A stretch of DNA of 64,000 bases from Paraburkholderia nodosa DSM 21604 (GCF_000519185.1 NZ_JAFA01000017.1:63049-127048), one strand, 5' to 3'; shown: positions 36,710 through 46,050, counted from the first letter of the stretch. Program-made: numbers and translations. The notes: a model not told the origin generated them from the sequence alone.

Positions 36710-38200
36710 ATGCCAATCAGGCGTATCAAACAGTCGCACATACTGGCCGAACCCGTCATGTCCACCCAGTCGACCCACCATCACCGCCTCTTTATGGCGC
36801 TGGTCGGTGTCATCAGCGCGGCGCTCAATACGGGCGCGCTCGTCGCGCTGCTGTTGCTGCGCGGACAGAGCGGCGACACCCCGTACACGCGTGCGTTGAC
36901 CGGCGCGTTCGCCGTGGCCGCGTTCGTCGTGTTTGCGCGCTTTCACCTGATTGCCAGCGCGCGTCATCTCTGGTGGATGCTGGGCCGCGGCGCATGGCGC
37001 TGGTGCCGGCTGCCGATCACGCTCATGGTGCTGCTGTTCGTGACGCACGGCGATCGCGGCGCGACGGCCCTGCGCACGCTGGTCGCGCAGTGGGCCGCCA
37101 TTGCGCTGCCGCTGCAACTGGTCGGCCTCGCTGTTTTGCGCGGCGTGGCCCACAGCGTCAACAACGCGCCCGGCAACCTGCGCCGTGCGGTGTTCTTCGG
37201 CATGGGCAGCGAGGCGCGCAAGCTGAACCTGCGCCTGCAGCGTTCGCCGATTCTCGGCGTTCACGTGAAGGGCTATTACAACGATGCGCCCGCCGCGCCG
37301 CGTGACGGGGAAACGTTGCCGCCGTATCTCGGCCGCTATGAAGACGCCGCCGCGCGCATCCACGCGAACGACTACGAGATCGTGTTCCTCGCGATGGGGC
37401 AGGCCGGGGTGGCTCGAGCCGACGCGACGGCAGTGAAGGACATCACGGCCGACATCGTGACGCACCTCTACGATTCAACGGCCGCGATCTATCTCGTGCC
37501 CGAGCTGCATTATCTCGAAGACGTCGCGACGACCGGCGCGAACCTCGCCGGGGTGCCGCTGCTCGCTCTGCACGACGTTCCGATTCTGGGGCTTTCGCGC
37601 ATGCTCAAGCGCGCGGTCGACATTGCCGGCGCGGCGCTGCTGCTCGCGCTGCTGTGGCCAGTCATGCTCGCGATCGCGCTGGTGATCCGGCTCGATTCGC
37701 CGGGCCCGGTGCTGTTCAGGCAGCGTCGCAACGGCGAGCACGGCCGGGCGATCGTCGTGCACAAATTCCGCTCGATGCGCGTCGCGGCGCAGAGCGAGGA
37801 CGATGCAGAAGAGCAGGGTGTGCGCCAGGCCCGCAGCGGCGACGACCGGATCACGGGCGTAGGGCGCTATCTGCGCCGGACGTCGCTCGACGAGTTGCCG
37901 CAACTCTTCAACGTGCTGGGCGGTTCGATGAGTCTCGTGGGTCCGCGTCCGCACGCGGCGGAGCACAACGAAGAGTACCGGCAGCTGATTTCCGGCTACA
38001 TGCTGCGCCATAGCGTGAAGCCGGGCATCACGGGGTGGGCGCAGATCAACGGGCTGCGCGGCTTGACCGATACGCCCGACAAGATGCAGCGCCGCGTGGA
38101 GTACGACCGTTACTACATCACGCACTGGTCGCTATGGCTCGATCTGCAGATCCTGCTGAAGACGGTCCCGTCGATCGTCTCGGGCCGCAATGCGGTTTGA
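36710..38200 (+). CDS. polyprenyl-phosphate hexose-1-phosphate transferase (WcaJ/GumD-like)
   Basis: The enzyme that starts a repeat unit by moving a sugar phosphate to undecaprenyl phosphate. Several N-terminal helices (e.g. LFMALVGVISAALNTGALVALLLL), a CoA-binding-like middle domain (VFFGMGSEARKLN, VKGYYND) and a C-terminal bacterial sugar transferase domain are present, the last with KRAVDIAGAALLLALLWPVM, LFRQRRNGEHGR, HKFRSMR, LPQLFNVLGGSMSLVGPRP and a final VKPGITGWAQINGLRG. Start choice is uncertain: ATG 36710 or 36758, neither with a strong ribosome site. It converges with the WecG-like gene. With flippase, polymerase and export genes 20 kb to the right it suggests a Wzx/Wzy pathway. 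Confidence 0.9.
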   Translation: MPIRRIKQSHILAEPVMSTQSTHHHRLFMALVGVISAALNTGALVALLLLRGQSGDTPYTRALTGAFAVAAFVVFARFHLIASARHLWWMLGRGAWRWCRLPITLMVLLFVTHGDRGATALRTLVAQWAAIALPLQLVGLAVLRGVAHSVNNAPGNLRRAVFFGMGSEARKLNLRLQRSPILGVHVKGYYNDAPAAPRDGETLPPYLGRYEDAAARIHANDYEIVFLAMGQAGVARADATAVKDITADIVTHLYDSTAAIYLVPELHYLEDVATTGANLAGVPLLALHDVPILGLSRMLKRAVDIAGAALLLALLWPVMLAIALVIRLDSPGPVLFRQRRNGEHGRAIVVHKFRSMRVAAQSEDDAEEQGVRQARSGDDRITGVGRYLRRTSLDELPQLFNVLGGSMSLVGPRPHAAEHNEEYRQLISGYMLRHSVKPGITGWAQINGLRGLTDTPDKMQRRVEYDRYYITHWSLWLDLQILLKTVPSIVSGRNAV

Positions 38201-38258
38201 AGCGAGCGCCGCGCGAGACGTGGCCGGACCTGAGCCGGCCGCGCTCGCATCGGCGGCT

Positions 38259-39083
38259 TTACGCCGCGCGCCGCTGCGTGCGCGCCGCGCGCCAGTGACG
38301 CCACAGGATGCTGAAGAAGCGGCGGTCGTCCACGAGGTAGCGGCGCCACAGGCGCGCGGGGTCCTGTTTGATGCGCCAGCACCATTCGAGACCGCAGCGC
38401 TGCATCCACGCGGGGGCGCGCTGCTGCAGGCCGACGGCGAACTCGACGGCCGCGCCCGCGCACAGCATGAGGCCGCCCGGCAGCTTGCTGGCGTGATGCA
38501 GGGCCCAGCGTTCCTGCTTGGGCATGCCGAGGCACACGAATACGATATCGGGCGCGGCCGCGCGCACGCGCTCGGCCACCGCATCGCCCTCGGGGCCGGT
38601 CGGATCGAACGTCATGGAAGGCGCGATCACCTCGACGTCGAGGCCAGGATAGTGCTGCGCGAAGCCATTCAGGAGCGTGGCTTCGTGGCCCGGACGACCG
38701 CCTACCACCACGACTTTCCAGCCGCCCGCGCGGGCGCGCTCGCACAGCGCGGGCAACAGGTCCGAGCCGGTCACGCGTTCGGGCAGCGGCGCGCCGAACA
38801 GGCGGCTCGCCCAGACAACGGGCATGCCGTCCGCGAACAGGAAGTCGGCGGTGCGGTAAAGGCGTTGAAGATCGGGCTGCGTGTCGAGACGCACCACGTG
38901 ATCGACGTTCGGCGTGACCGCCACCCGCGCCCGGCCGTCGCGCTGCACGGCGGCGGCACAAAGCACGTCGAGCGCGGTGTCGAACGACACGGCGGCGATA
39001 TTGAGTCCGAACAAGGGAATGCTCGGCTTGAAGACACCCCGTGCGGCTGCCTGCGGCGCCGCCGTTATGTAAGGCGTGCTCAT
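38259..39083 (-). CDS. WecG/TagA/CpsF-family glycosyltransferase
   Basis: A 274-residue glycosyltransferase of the GT26 family, which adds the second sugar (for example ManNAcA or GlcA) to a lipid-linked starter. Motifs seen: TPNVDHVVRL, FADGMPVVWASRLFG, VTGSDLLPAL, VVVVGGRPG and GMPKQERWA. The start at 39083 (MSTPYITAA) is chosen over the longer frame. It is transcribed toward the sugar transferase and away from the GMC oxidoreductase. Acceptor is probably the product of the adjacent initiating transferase. Confidence 0.9.
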   Translation of the reverse strand: MSTPYITAAPQAAARGVFKPSIPLFGLNIAAVSFDTALDVLCAAAVQRDGRARVAVTPNVDHVVRLDTQPDLQRLYRTADFLFADGMPVVWASRLFGAPLPERVTGSDLLPALCERARAGGWKVVVVGGRPGHEATLLNGFAQHYPGLDVEVIAPSMTFDPTGPEGDAVAERVRAAAPDIVFVCLGMPKQERWALHHASKLPGGLMLCAGAAVEFAVGLQQRAPAWMQRCGLEWCWRIKQDPARLWRRYLVDDRRFFSILWRHWRAARTQRRAA

Positions 39084-39391
39084 CTTGTTTTTGTGACCCC
39101 GACGTGCGCACACGACGTGAGCCACGCACGGCGCCCGTTGAACCGGCGTCGTGCCACCCCGTCATGCGTCGAACGTTATGTTTTTTTCTGGTCTCCTGGC
39201 TTTTGCCAAGGCGCTTTGGACTTCAGACAGAATCTTACTGCTGTGTCGGTGCGACGGGTAACACAACAGTGTTTTTTTAGAGACAAAAATCGGCATGCGT
39301 CTGAAATTTCTCTGGTTGCGCCGGCGGTTGCACGCGTGCGATCGGCTACTATCGCCGCGGCCCGTTTTTCCTTTACCGTTCATGACAGACG
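39084..39391. other. divergent promoter region, wecG-like / GMC oxidoreductase
   Basis: 308 bases between divergent genes. The part from 39175 to 39310 is AT-rich with T-runs (for example GTTTTTTTAGAGAC at 39270-39283) and probably holds both promoters. No repeat, RNA gene or clear operator is seen. Confidence 0.4.
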
Positions 39392-41119
39392 ATGATCACC
39401 GACGCCCGTGAGATTCCCGCCGGCACGACGCTGCGCGCGGACCTGTGCATCGTGGGAGCCGGTGCCGCCGGCATTGCGCTCGCGCTCGCGCTGGAGGAGA
39501 GCGGGCTCGACGTGATCGTGCTGGAGAGCGGCGGCGATGCGCCCGAGCCCGCCAACCAGCAGCTGTACGCGGGCACGGTGGCGAATGCGGCGCTTCATCC
39601 GCCGCCGGACAACTATCGCGTGCGCCGCTTCGGCGGCTCGACCACGCTGTGGGGCGGCCGCTGCATGCCGCTCGACGCGCTCGACTTCGAGGTGCGCGAC
39701 TACGTCGCGCACAGCGGCTGGCCGATCGCCTTCGCCGATGTGCTCCGCCACTACCCGCAAGCCAACGCGCTGTGCGAAGCGGGCGAATTCGCTTATACGG
39801 CCGAAGGCGCGTTCGCCGCGCCGCTGCGCCCGATGATCGGCGGCTTTGCCAGCGACGTGTTTTCGACGCACATGCTCGAGCGCTTCAGTTGCCCGACCGA
39901 CTTCGGTCAGCGTTACCGGGCGCGCCTCGCGAAAGGCCGCGTGCGTGTGCTCCAGCATGCGAACCTGTGCCGCCTGCCGATGCTGGCGGGTTCGACGCGG
40001 CGTGTCGGCGCGGCCCAGGTGCGCGTACTGAACACGACGGGCGCGACGGACGCGACGGGCGGCGCGACGTTCGAGGTGGCCGCGCGCGCCTACGTGCTCG
40101 CGGCCGGCGGGCTAGAAGTGCCACGCCTGTTGCTCAACAGCCCCGGGCCGAGCGGCCGGGGACTCGGCAACGCCCATGATGCGGTGGGCCGCTATTACAT
40201 GAGCCATCTCGCGGGCACGATCGGCACGCTCGATCTCGCGGCGGCGCAGTCGGTGTGGCACGGCTACGAGATGACGGAAGAGGGCATCTATTGCCGCCGC
40301 CGCCTCGCGCTGCGCCCGGAGCAGCAAGCCGCGCTGCGCGCGGGCAACTTCATTGCACGCCTGCATCATCCGCGCATTCCCGACGCCGGGCACGGCAACG
40401 GCATCCTCTCCGCGCTGTATCTCGCGCGCGGCATCGTGCCCTACGAATACGCGAAGCGCCTCTACGACGGCACGCCCGAAGGCTATGCGGGCTCCACGCT
40501 CGCGCACCTGAATAACGTCGTTGCCGACGCGCCGAACACGGCGCGTTTCCTGTGGCACTGGCTGCGGCGGCGCACGCTGGCCGCGCGCAAGTTCCCCTCG
40601 GTGATCGTGCGGCCCGCGAATCTGCGCTTCTCGCTCGACTTCCATGCGGAGCAGGAGCCCAATGCGGCGAGCCGCGTCACGCTCGGCGACGAAACCGATG
40701 CGCTCGGCCTGCGCCGCATTCATGTGGATTGGCGCTATACGCAACAGGATGTCGCGACCGTGAGCCGTGCGCTCGCCGCGCTCGCGCACGAGGTCGAGCG
40801 CGCGGGCGTGGGACGCTTCAGCTACGACCCCGCGCAGGTCGAAGCCGAAATGACGCGCTACGGCGCGTATGGCGGACATCACATCGGCACGGCGCGCATG
40901 GGGCGCGACGTGCGCACGAGCGTGGTCGATGCCGACTGCCGGCTGCACGAAGCGGACAACGTCTATGTGACGGGCGCCGCGGTGTTCCCGACTTCGGGCC
41001 AGGCGAATCCGACCTTGACCATCGTCGCGCTCGCACTGCGGCTTGCCGAACACCTCAAGGGCGCCGCCGGTCTCGGCGCGCTGTCCGTTCCCATTGCAAA
41101 CCATTCCGAACCCGCGTGA
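39392..41119 (+). CDS. GMC-family FAD oxidoreductase
   Basis: A 575-residue flavoenzyme. An N-terminal dinucleotide-binding motif (LCIVGAGAAGIALALALEESG), the FGGSTTLWGGRCMPL region, a second FAD segment (AYVLAAGGLEVPRLLLNS) and the C-terminal GMC_oxred part with GGHHIGTARMG and the closing SGQANPTLTIVALALRLAEH are visible. GMC enzymes oxidise alcohols or sugars. No signal peptide. It overlaps the following epimerase gene by one base (TGATG), and lies in a polysaccharide locus, so oxidation of a sugar or sugar nucleotide is a reasonable but unproven role. Confidence 0.9.
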   Translation: MITDAREIPAGTTLRADLCIVGAGAAGIALALALEESGLDVIVLESGGDAPEPANQQLYAGTVANAALHPPPDNYRVRRFGGSTTLWGGRCMPLDALDFEVRDYVAHSGWPIAFADVLRHYPQANALCEAGEFAYTAEGAFAAPLRPMIGGFASDVFSTHMLERFSCPTDFGQRYRARLAKGRVRVLQHANLCRLPMLAGSTRRVGAAQVRVLNTTGATDATGGATFEVAARAYVLAAGGLEVPRLLLNSPGPSGRGLGNAHDAVGRYYMSHLAGTIGTLDLAAAQSVWHGYEMTEEGIYCRRRLALRPEQQAALRAGNFIARLHHPRIPDAGHGNGILSALYLARGIVPYEYAKRLYDGTPEGYAGSTLAHLNNVVADAPNTARFLWHWLRRRTLAARKFPSVIVRPANLRFSLDFHAEQEPNAASRVTLGDETDALGLRRIHVDWRYTQQDVATVSRALAALAHEVERAGVGRFSYDPAQVEAEMTRYGAYGGHHIGTARMGRDVRTSVVDADCRLHEADNVYVTGAAVFPTSGQANPTLTIVALALRLAEHLKGAAGLGALSVPIANHSEPA

Positions 41120-42066
41120 TGAAAGCCCGTATTCTCGTTCTCGGCGCGACCGGCTTTGTCGGCCGCCATCTGGTGAAAGCGCTAAACAGTACCGAATGGG
41201 CCGAGCCGGTTGCCGCCTCGCGCAGGCAAGCGAGTGGCTTGCGCCGTGTCGATGCCGCGGACCCCGCGTCGCTCGCCGCCGCGCTGGCCGACGTGGACGG
41301 CGTTGTCAACTGCGTGGCAGGTGCGCCGGCGACGATCGTCGCAAATGCGCGCGCGCTGGCTGCCGCGCTGGAGGCGCGCGGTGCGCCGCTGCCCGTGGTC
41401 CACTTCAGTTCGATGGCGGTGTACGGCGCCGCCGAAGGCCGTATCGACGAAGCAGCCGTGCTCGACGCCGCGAGCCCCTATGGCCAGGCGAAGGTCGAGT
41501 CGGAGCGACTGCTTGCTTCGCTGCCCGCACTCACGATATTGCGCCCGGGCTGCATCTATGGAGGGGGCAGTCCGCAATGGTCGGCACGCATTGCGCAGCT
41601 GCTGCGCACGCGGCGCCTGGGCGACCTCGGCGCCGCTGGCGACGGTTGCAGCAATCTCGTTCACATCGACGACGTCGTGCAGGCGGCGCTGGCTGCGCTG
41701 CGCACGCCGGCTTCGGGCGCACAGGCCTACAACCTGGCGATGGCCCAGGCTCCGCGCTGGAACGAGTACTTCGTCGCGTACGCGCGTATTTTGGGGGCGA
41801 CGCCGGTGGAGCGGATCGGTGCGCGGCGTCTCGCGCTCGAAACGAAGGTGTGGGCGCCCGCGCTGAAGATTGCCGAGATCGCGGGGCGCAAACTGGGCGG
41901 TGTGAAGGTGCCGCCGCCGCTGCCGCCGTCGCTCGCGCGGCTGTGGCGACAGGACATCCGGCTCGACGCGCGCCGCGCGGAAAAAGCTTTTGATATGGCG
42001 TGGACGCCGTGGCGCGTCGCGCTGCAGGCCGAAGCGTTCGTGGCGGCGGCGTCGCACGCCGACTGA
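41119..42066 (+). CDS. NAD-dependent sugar epimerase/dehydratase
   Basis: A 315-residue extended SDR. GATGFVG binds NAD(P), the catalytic Ser region is HFSSMAVYG and the YxxxK pair is in SPYGQAKVESE. A PGCIYGGGSPQW segment and HIDDVVQA follow as in sugar-nucleotide epimerases. The same frame remains open upstream inside the GMC gene, but the ATG at 41119, coupled to the GMC stop, gives the normal N terminus. It probably acts with the GMC enzyme on the same sugar intermediate; the substrate is unknown. Confidence 0.9.
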   Translation: MKARILVLGATGFVGRHLVKALNSTEWAEPVAASRRQASGLRRVDAADPASLAAALADVDGVVNCVAGAPATIVANARALAAALEARGAPLPVVHFSSMAVYGAAEGRIDEAAVLDAASPYGQAKVESERLLASLPALTILRPGCIYGGGSPQWSARIAQLLRTRRLGDLGAAGDGCSNLVHIDDVVQAALAALRTPASGAQAYNLAMAQAPRWNEYFVAYARILGATPVERIGARRLALETKVWAPALKIAEIAGRKLGGVKVPPPLPPSLARLWRQDIRLDARRAEKAFDMAWTPWRVALQAEAFVAAASHAD

Positions 42067-42452
42067 ACCGGTCGGGGTAGCCTGGGTTTCGGTTCGCCGA
42101 AGTTTCGGGCTTCGGCGCGCCCGTTATCGTTCGGATTCCTATAAATAAAAATCGCGAAACACATGGCGGCGAAGATTGACCAGTTCAGATGCGCTGCGAA
42201 GGGAGACCGTACGCTCGTGTTGCCATGACTTAGTGGTTCCGGATCGCGGTGCGACGGCTATTCAGCGGCGGCATAAAAAAAGCGCGCGTTGCGATCGGCA
42301 AATCAGCGAATTGAGGCCATAAAAAAGGCCTGTTCGCGACGCAGACGCACGCGTGCGCCCCATAGAATTTGATCGTAGATGCACTCACGCAGCGTCAGGC
42401 GACCGATACCCGTCGGATCGCTTCCCCACATCGGATTTCCGGTTAATTCAGC
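42067..42452. other. intergenic region between exopolysaccharide block and RAYT-like gene
   Basis: 386 bases with no supported gene. It holds a small AGGCC/GGCCT hairpin around an A-run (42314-42331) and A-rich runs at 42275-42282 and 42318-42326. A frame on the minus strand (42303-42605) runs antisense into the RAYT-like gene and is not called. Confidence 0.4.
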
Positions 42453-43160
42453 ATGACACGGCTTGCACGGCACTACGTCCCAGAACAACCGCAGCACGTT
42501 ATCTTGCAGGGGCTCACGGGGCCCGCATTCCTCGACGAAGGAGACTACCTTTACTTCCTCGCCTGCCTCGCGGACGCCGCGCGCGTCGCCGATCTGGCCA
42601 TCCACGCGTGGGTGCTCATGCCCGACGCGGTGCAGTTCCTCGTCACGCCTTCATACGAATCGAGCGTGGCGATGGCGATGCAGGCGGTTTGCCGTCGCTA
42701 TGTCGAGACGTTCAACCGCCGCCACGGACGCCGCGGTGCGATGTGGCGTGGCGAGTACCGGGCAACAATCGTTGAACCCGACCGCTATTTCCTGCTCGCG
42801 AGCCAGGTCATCGATCATGCGCCGGTACGCAACCGCCTCGTGGCCGAGCCGGGCAACTACCCGTGGTCGAGCTACACGCACCACGTCGGGCTGCGTGTCG
42901 ACAGGTTCATCAAGGATCATCCGCTCTACCGGGCGCTCGGCAATACGCCGTTCGAGCGCCACCAGTCTTACCGCGATCTGGGCGCACAGCCTCCAGACGA
43001 ATGCGAAGTCAACAACCTGATGCAGGCGACGCTCGAGGGCTGGGTGCTCGGCAGCGCCGCCTATTGCGAGTGGGCGGCGCAGACGGCCAACCGGAGGCTG
43101 ATGCCGCTGCTGCTGCGCGACCGGCCGCCCAAGGTTCGCACGACTAGCGCCCTCGCATGA
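42453..43160 (+). CDS. RAYT-like (Y1_Tnp/IS200-type) protein with degenerate catalytic site
   Basis: A 235-residue member of the REP-associated tyrosine transposase family: N-terminal RHYVPEQPQHVILQG, then HAWVLMPDAVQFLVTPS, FNRRHGRRGAMWRGEYRAT, and PGNYPWSSYTHH. Active members have HUH (NHVHLL-type) after VLMP and a Tyr in the RYI-E-NPVRA helix. Here these read DAVQFL and VIDHAPVR, so both the second metal histidines and the nucleophile appear lost. The C-terminal extension (LGNTPFERHQSYRDL, ANRRLMPLL) matches a Burkholderiales subgroup I recall by sequence. It is therefore more likely a domesticated DNA-binding protein than a transposase. No flanking insertion-sequence ends are seen. Confidence 0.82.
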   Translation: MTRLARHYVPEQPQHVILQGLTGPAFLDEGDYLYFLACLADAARVADLAIHAWVLMPDAVQFLVTPSYESSVAMAMQAVCRRYVETFNRRHGRRGAMWRGEYRATIVEPDRYFLLASQVIDHAPVRNRLVAEPGNYPWSSYTHHVGLRVDRFIKDHPLYRALGNTPFERHQSYRDLGAQPPDECEVNNLMQATLEGWVLGSAAYCEWAAQTANRRLMPLLLRDRPPKVRTTSALA

Positions 43161-43208
43161 CTAGGGACGACGGGCTAGCTGCTGCATAGGGAGCGAAATC
43201 ACGAGCGC

Positions 43209-43229
43209 GCGCCTCCTTGCTGGAGGCGC
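43209..43229. repeat. perfect hairpin downstream of the RAYT-like gene
   Basis: GCGCCTCC (43209-43216), loop TTGCT, GGAGGCGC (43222-43229). No T-run follows, so it is a weak terminator at best. It could be a REP-like target of the RAYT family or a simple transcript-stabilising stem. Confidence 0.5.
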
Positions 43230-43282
43230 ATAATAAGCGCTCGGCGAGTCATCCAGCTATTGTTCACGCGCAGGTGGGAAGT

Positions 43283-43831
43283 GTGACCCTCCCATTCTTC
43301 ACGATCGGCCATTCCGACCGCACCCTCGATGAATTTATCGCGCTGTTGAGGGGTGCGGACATCGGCATGCTCGTCGACGTGAGAAAAATGCCCAGGTCGA
43401 GAACCAACCCGCAGTTCAACGAGGAAACCCTGCCTGCTGCGCTTGCGGCATGCGATATCTCGTATGAACACGAAACCGTACTCGGTGGTCTGCGCGGAAA
43501 ATCGCGAACCGTATCCGCGGACGTCAATGGCTTCTGGATCAACAGCAGCTTTCATCATTACGCCGACTACGCGCTTTCCGAAGCGTTTCACGCGGGCATC
43601 GATCATCTGGTCGAACAGGGGCGCGACAGGCGTTGTGCCGTGATGTGCTCGGAAGCCGTGTGGTGGCGGTGTCACCGACGCATCATCGCCGACTACCTGA
43701 TCGCGCGAGGCGAAACGGTCATGCACATCATGAGTGCGCAACGACACGAACCCGCGCGGCTGACGGCGGGTGCGGTCGTTCGACCTGACGGGTCGATCGT
43801 CTATCCACCGGTGGATCAGGCGAAAATCTGA
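43283..43831 (+). CDS. DUF488-domain protein
   Basis: About 182 residues, starting at GTG (VTLPFFTIGHSDRTLDEFI) behind a GGTGGGAAG site; an in-frame GTG 9 bases upstream is an alternative. DUF488 features are clear: TIGHSDRT, LVDVRKMPRSRTNPQFN, YEHETVLGGLRG, and the CSEAVWWRCHRRIIAD motif near residue 125. DUF488 proteins are cytoplasmic, of unknown function, sometimes linked to nucleic-acid metabolism. It stands alone between the RAYT-like gene and the beta-propeller gene. Confidence 0.88.
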   Translation: MTLPFFTIGHSDRTLDEFIALLRGADIGMLVDVRKMPRSRTNPQFNEETLPAALAACDISYEHETVLGGLRGKSRTVSADVNGFWINSSFHHYADYALSEAFHAGIDHLVEQGRDRRCAVMCSEAVWWRCHRRIIADYLIARGETVMHIMSAQRHEPARLTAGAVVRPDGSIVYPPVDQAKI

Positions 43832-43942
43832 ATTGCCATCCGGGCGATGTCTACGGCACGCCCGCCTGCCAGGCCGGGAGCGCCAGCATCAACGGCCGCG
43901 CCCATCGCATCGTCCGGGTTCCGCTACGCCTGCCCGGCTCCC

Positions 43943-43976
43943 AAAAAGTGCCAGCGAATCTGAAAATTGTATAGGG
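43943..43976. repeat. bipartite intergenic motif, copy 1
   Basis: AAAAAGTGCCAGCGAA, 8 variable bases, then TTGTATAGGG. The same 16-base core with the same 8-base spacing and a similar second half occurs at 46178-46211, on the other side of the beta-propeller gene. A partial core (TGCCAGCGAA) also occurs near 44005. It could be a regulator site or the relic of a mobile-element end. Confidence 0.6.
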
Positions 43977-44073
43977 ACACAGTCGCGCCCAGGGCCTATC
44001 TTTCTGCCAGCGAATCCGATGACCAGCGGTTTGCGGGTTGCTGCGACGCTGATAAAAAATGGAGACTAGTACT

Positions 44074-45993
44074 GTGCGTTCTTCGCTTCAGATGAAAAAT
44101 AAAATCCTGACGTGCCTCACCCTTGCCGCCGCTGCCGCGCTTGTTCCGGGCGCGGATGCCGCGACGGCCACCAGGGGCGACTTGCTGATTTACCGCATCG
44201 GCCCGAGCACCTCGGAACTCTATGTCGCCAATGCCGACGGCAGCAACGAACACCGCCTGATCCAGTCCGATGGGTTCGACTATCACGGCTCTTTTTCGCC
44301 GGACGGCAAATGGATCGTGTTCACCTCGGAGCGCGACGGTCTCGGCCATGCCAGCCTCTATCGCGTGCGTGTGGACGGCACGGGCCTGCAGCGCCTGACC
44401 GACTGGATCGGGGTGAGCGACGCGGCGGTCTACAACCCGGCCGATCCGGATCTGATCGCGTTCGTGTCGTCGCGTCGCGGCAAGGATAGCTGGGGCACGA
44501 CGAACATCTGGACGCTCAACATCAAGACGGGTGCGCTGCATAACGTGACCGGCGATATCAAGTTCGACCCGGACAAGCCGCACAGTTTCTTCCGTCCGTC
44601 GTGGTCGCCGGACGGCAAGTGGATCGCGCTGTCGTCGGATATCGGCAGCGACTGGCGAGGCCACAACCTGCCGGTCGGCTGGGAGCGCACCCAGGAAAGC
44701 AGCATCTACGAGATCCATCCGGACGGCACGGGTTTCAAGCAGATCACCGCACGCGCCGGCTTTGCCGAGGGCTCGCCCTCGTGGTCGGCGGACGGCAAGC
44801 ACGTGGTGTTCTATGAGACGCCGGTCGAGTCGACCTGGGGCGCGCACCGTCCCGAGGCCATCGGCAAGGTCGACACGCAGATCGTTCAGGTCGACGTGGC
44901 CACGGGCGAGCGCAAGGAACTGACAAACACGCCGGGATTCAAGGTGTTCCCGCAATACGTGGGCGCAACCGACGTCGCTTATCACATCAAGAACGGCGCT
45001 CAGGAAGGGCTCCATACGACGGGCGGCCAGTCGCGCGCGACGGCGGGAAGCGGCATCCGCTCGCCGCATTATTCGGCTGACGGCAAGCAGGTCGTCTACG
45101 AGAAGGTGGTGTACAACAAGCCGTTCCATCCGAACGGCACGCCGCTCTACAGCTTCGATCCCGCATGGAACTACCGTTTCGTCGATGTGTTCCCGCAACT
45201 CTCGCGCGACGGTAAATCGCTCGTGTACACGGAGAAGGCGGTTGGCTCGTCGATCGTCGTGGCGAATACCGACTTCACCGACGCGCGCCGTATCTACGAT
45301 CCGGTGACCAGCGGCCTCGATCCGAAGATGATCCAGATGGGGCTGGCGGGCGCGTTCCAGCCCACCTGGTCGCCGGACAAGCAGTGGGTGGCCTTCGGCG
45401 TGGGCGGCTGGTTCTTTACGCGCGCTCACATGCCGGGCCGCATCATGCGCATCAAGGCCGACGGCAGCATGAACGGCAAGCCGGAGGTTTTGACCGACGG
45501 GAAAGAGAACGCAGGCTTCCCGAGCTATTCGCCGGACGGCACCCGGGTCGTCTACCGCGTGTGGAGCGATACGGACAAGGGCTTGCGCATCCTCGACCTG
45601 GAGACGCACAAGACCAGCGTTCTGACCACCGAGCCGGACAACCTGCCAGGCTGGTCGCCGGACGGCAAGCGGATCGTGTTCACGCGCAAGGAGGTCAACC
45701 CGACTGACCCCAACAAGTTCCACTACGACGTGTACACGATCCACCCGGACGGCACGGATGTGCAGCGCGTGACGCCGCCGGGTTCGAATCAGGCCCACGC
45801 GACCTGGACATGGGACGGCCGCATTGCGTACAGCTCAGGCGAGTATGGCTTCCGCGACGAGCTTTCGCTTTACGACGACACGTTCCAGCCCGATGGCCAG
45901 AACTGGGTGATGAATGCGGACGGCAGCCATCGGCGTGCGATTACCGACACGCTTTGGGAAGATTCGATGCCGCTTTATATTCCCAAACAGTAA
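44074..45993 (+). CDS. secreted TolB-like beta-propeller (PD40 repeats)
   Basis: About 639 residues with a Sec signal (MKNKILTCLTLAAAAALV..., cut near ADAATA). Repeated PD40 units cover the protein: FSPDGKWIVFTSER, WSPDGKWIALSSD, WSADGKHVVFYET, YSADGKQVVYEK, LSRDGKSLVYTE, WSPDKQWVAFG, YSPDGTRVVYRVW, WSPDGKRIVFTRK, a WD40-type propeller like TolB's C-terminal domain. The TolB N-terminal domain is absent and no Pal or Tol genes are near, so it is not TolB itself. Start: GTG 44074 has a GGAG site with good spacing; ATG 44059 and 44092 are alternatives. A strong terminator follows. Function unknown. Confidence 0.85.
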   Translation: MRSSLQMKNKILTCLTLAAAAALVPGADAATATRGDLLIYRIGPSTSELYVANADGSNEHRLIQSDGFDYHGSFSPDGKWIVFTSERDGLGHASLYRVRVDGTGLQRLTDWIGVSDAAVYNPADPDLIAFVSSRRGKDSWGTTNIWTLNIKTGALHNVTGDIKFDPDKPHSFFRPSWSPDGKWIALSSDIGSDWRGHNLPVGWERTQESSIYEIHPDGTGFKQITARAGFAEGSPSWSADGKHVVFYETPVESTWGAHRPEAIGKVDTQIVQVDVATGERKELTNTPGFKVFPQYVGATDVAYHIKNGAQEGLHTTGGQSRATAGSGIRSPHYSADGKQVVYEKVVYNKPFHPNGTPLYSFDPAWNYRFVDVFPQLSRDGKSLVYTEKAVGSSIVVANTDFTDARRIYDPVTSGLDPKMIQMGLAGAFQPTWSPDKQWVAFGVGGWFFTRAHMPGRIMRIKADGSMNGKPEVLTDGKENAGFPSYSPDGTRVVYRVWSDTDKGLRILDLETHKTSVLTTEPDNLPGWSPDGKRIVFTRKEVNPTDPNKFHYDVYTIHPDGTDVQRVTPPGSNQAHATWTWDGRIAYSSGEYGFRDELSLYDDTFQPDGQNWVMNADGSHRRAITDTLWEDSMPLYIPKQ

Positions 45994-46021
45994 GGTCGCT
46001 CCGCAGGTTTACACGATAAAG

Positions 46022-46050
46022 GCACCGCGCTCAGGCGCGGTGCTTTTTTT
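46022..46050 (+). terminator. Rho-independent terminator after beta-propeller gene
   Basis: Perfect 9-base arms GCACCGCGC (46022-46030) and GCGCGGTGC (46035-46043) with a TCAG loop, followed by seven T. It lies 29 bases after the stop. The rest of the 363-base gap to the next gene holds the motif at 46178 and no supported gene. Confidence 0.93.

Noticed and set aside
42453..43160. Calling the RAYT-like gene an active insertion sequence
   Set aside because: Catalytic motifs are missing and no terminal ends or target duplications were found.
44059..45993. Naming the PD40 protein as TolB of the Tol-Pal system
   Set aside because: The TolB N-terminal domain is absent, the protein is longer and no tolQRA or pal genes are nearby.
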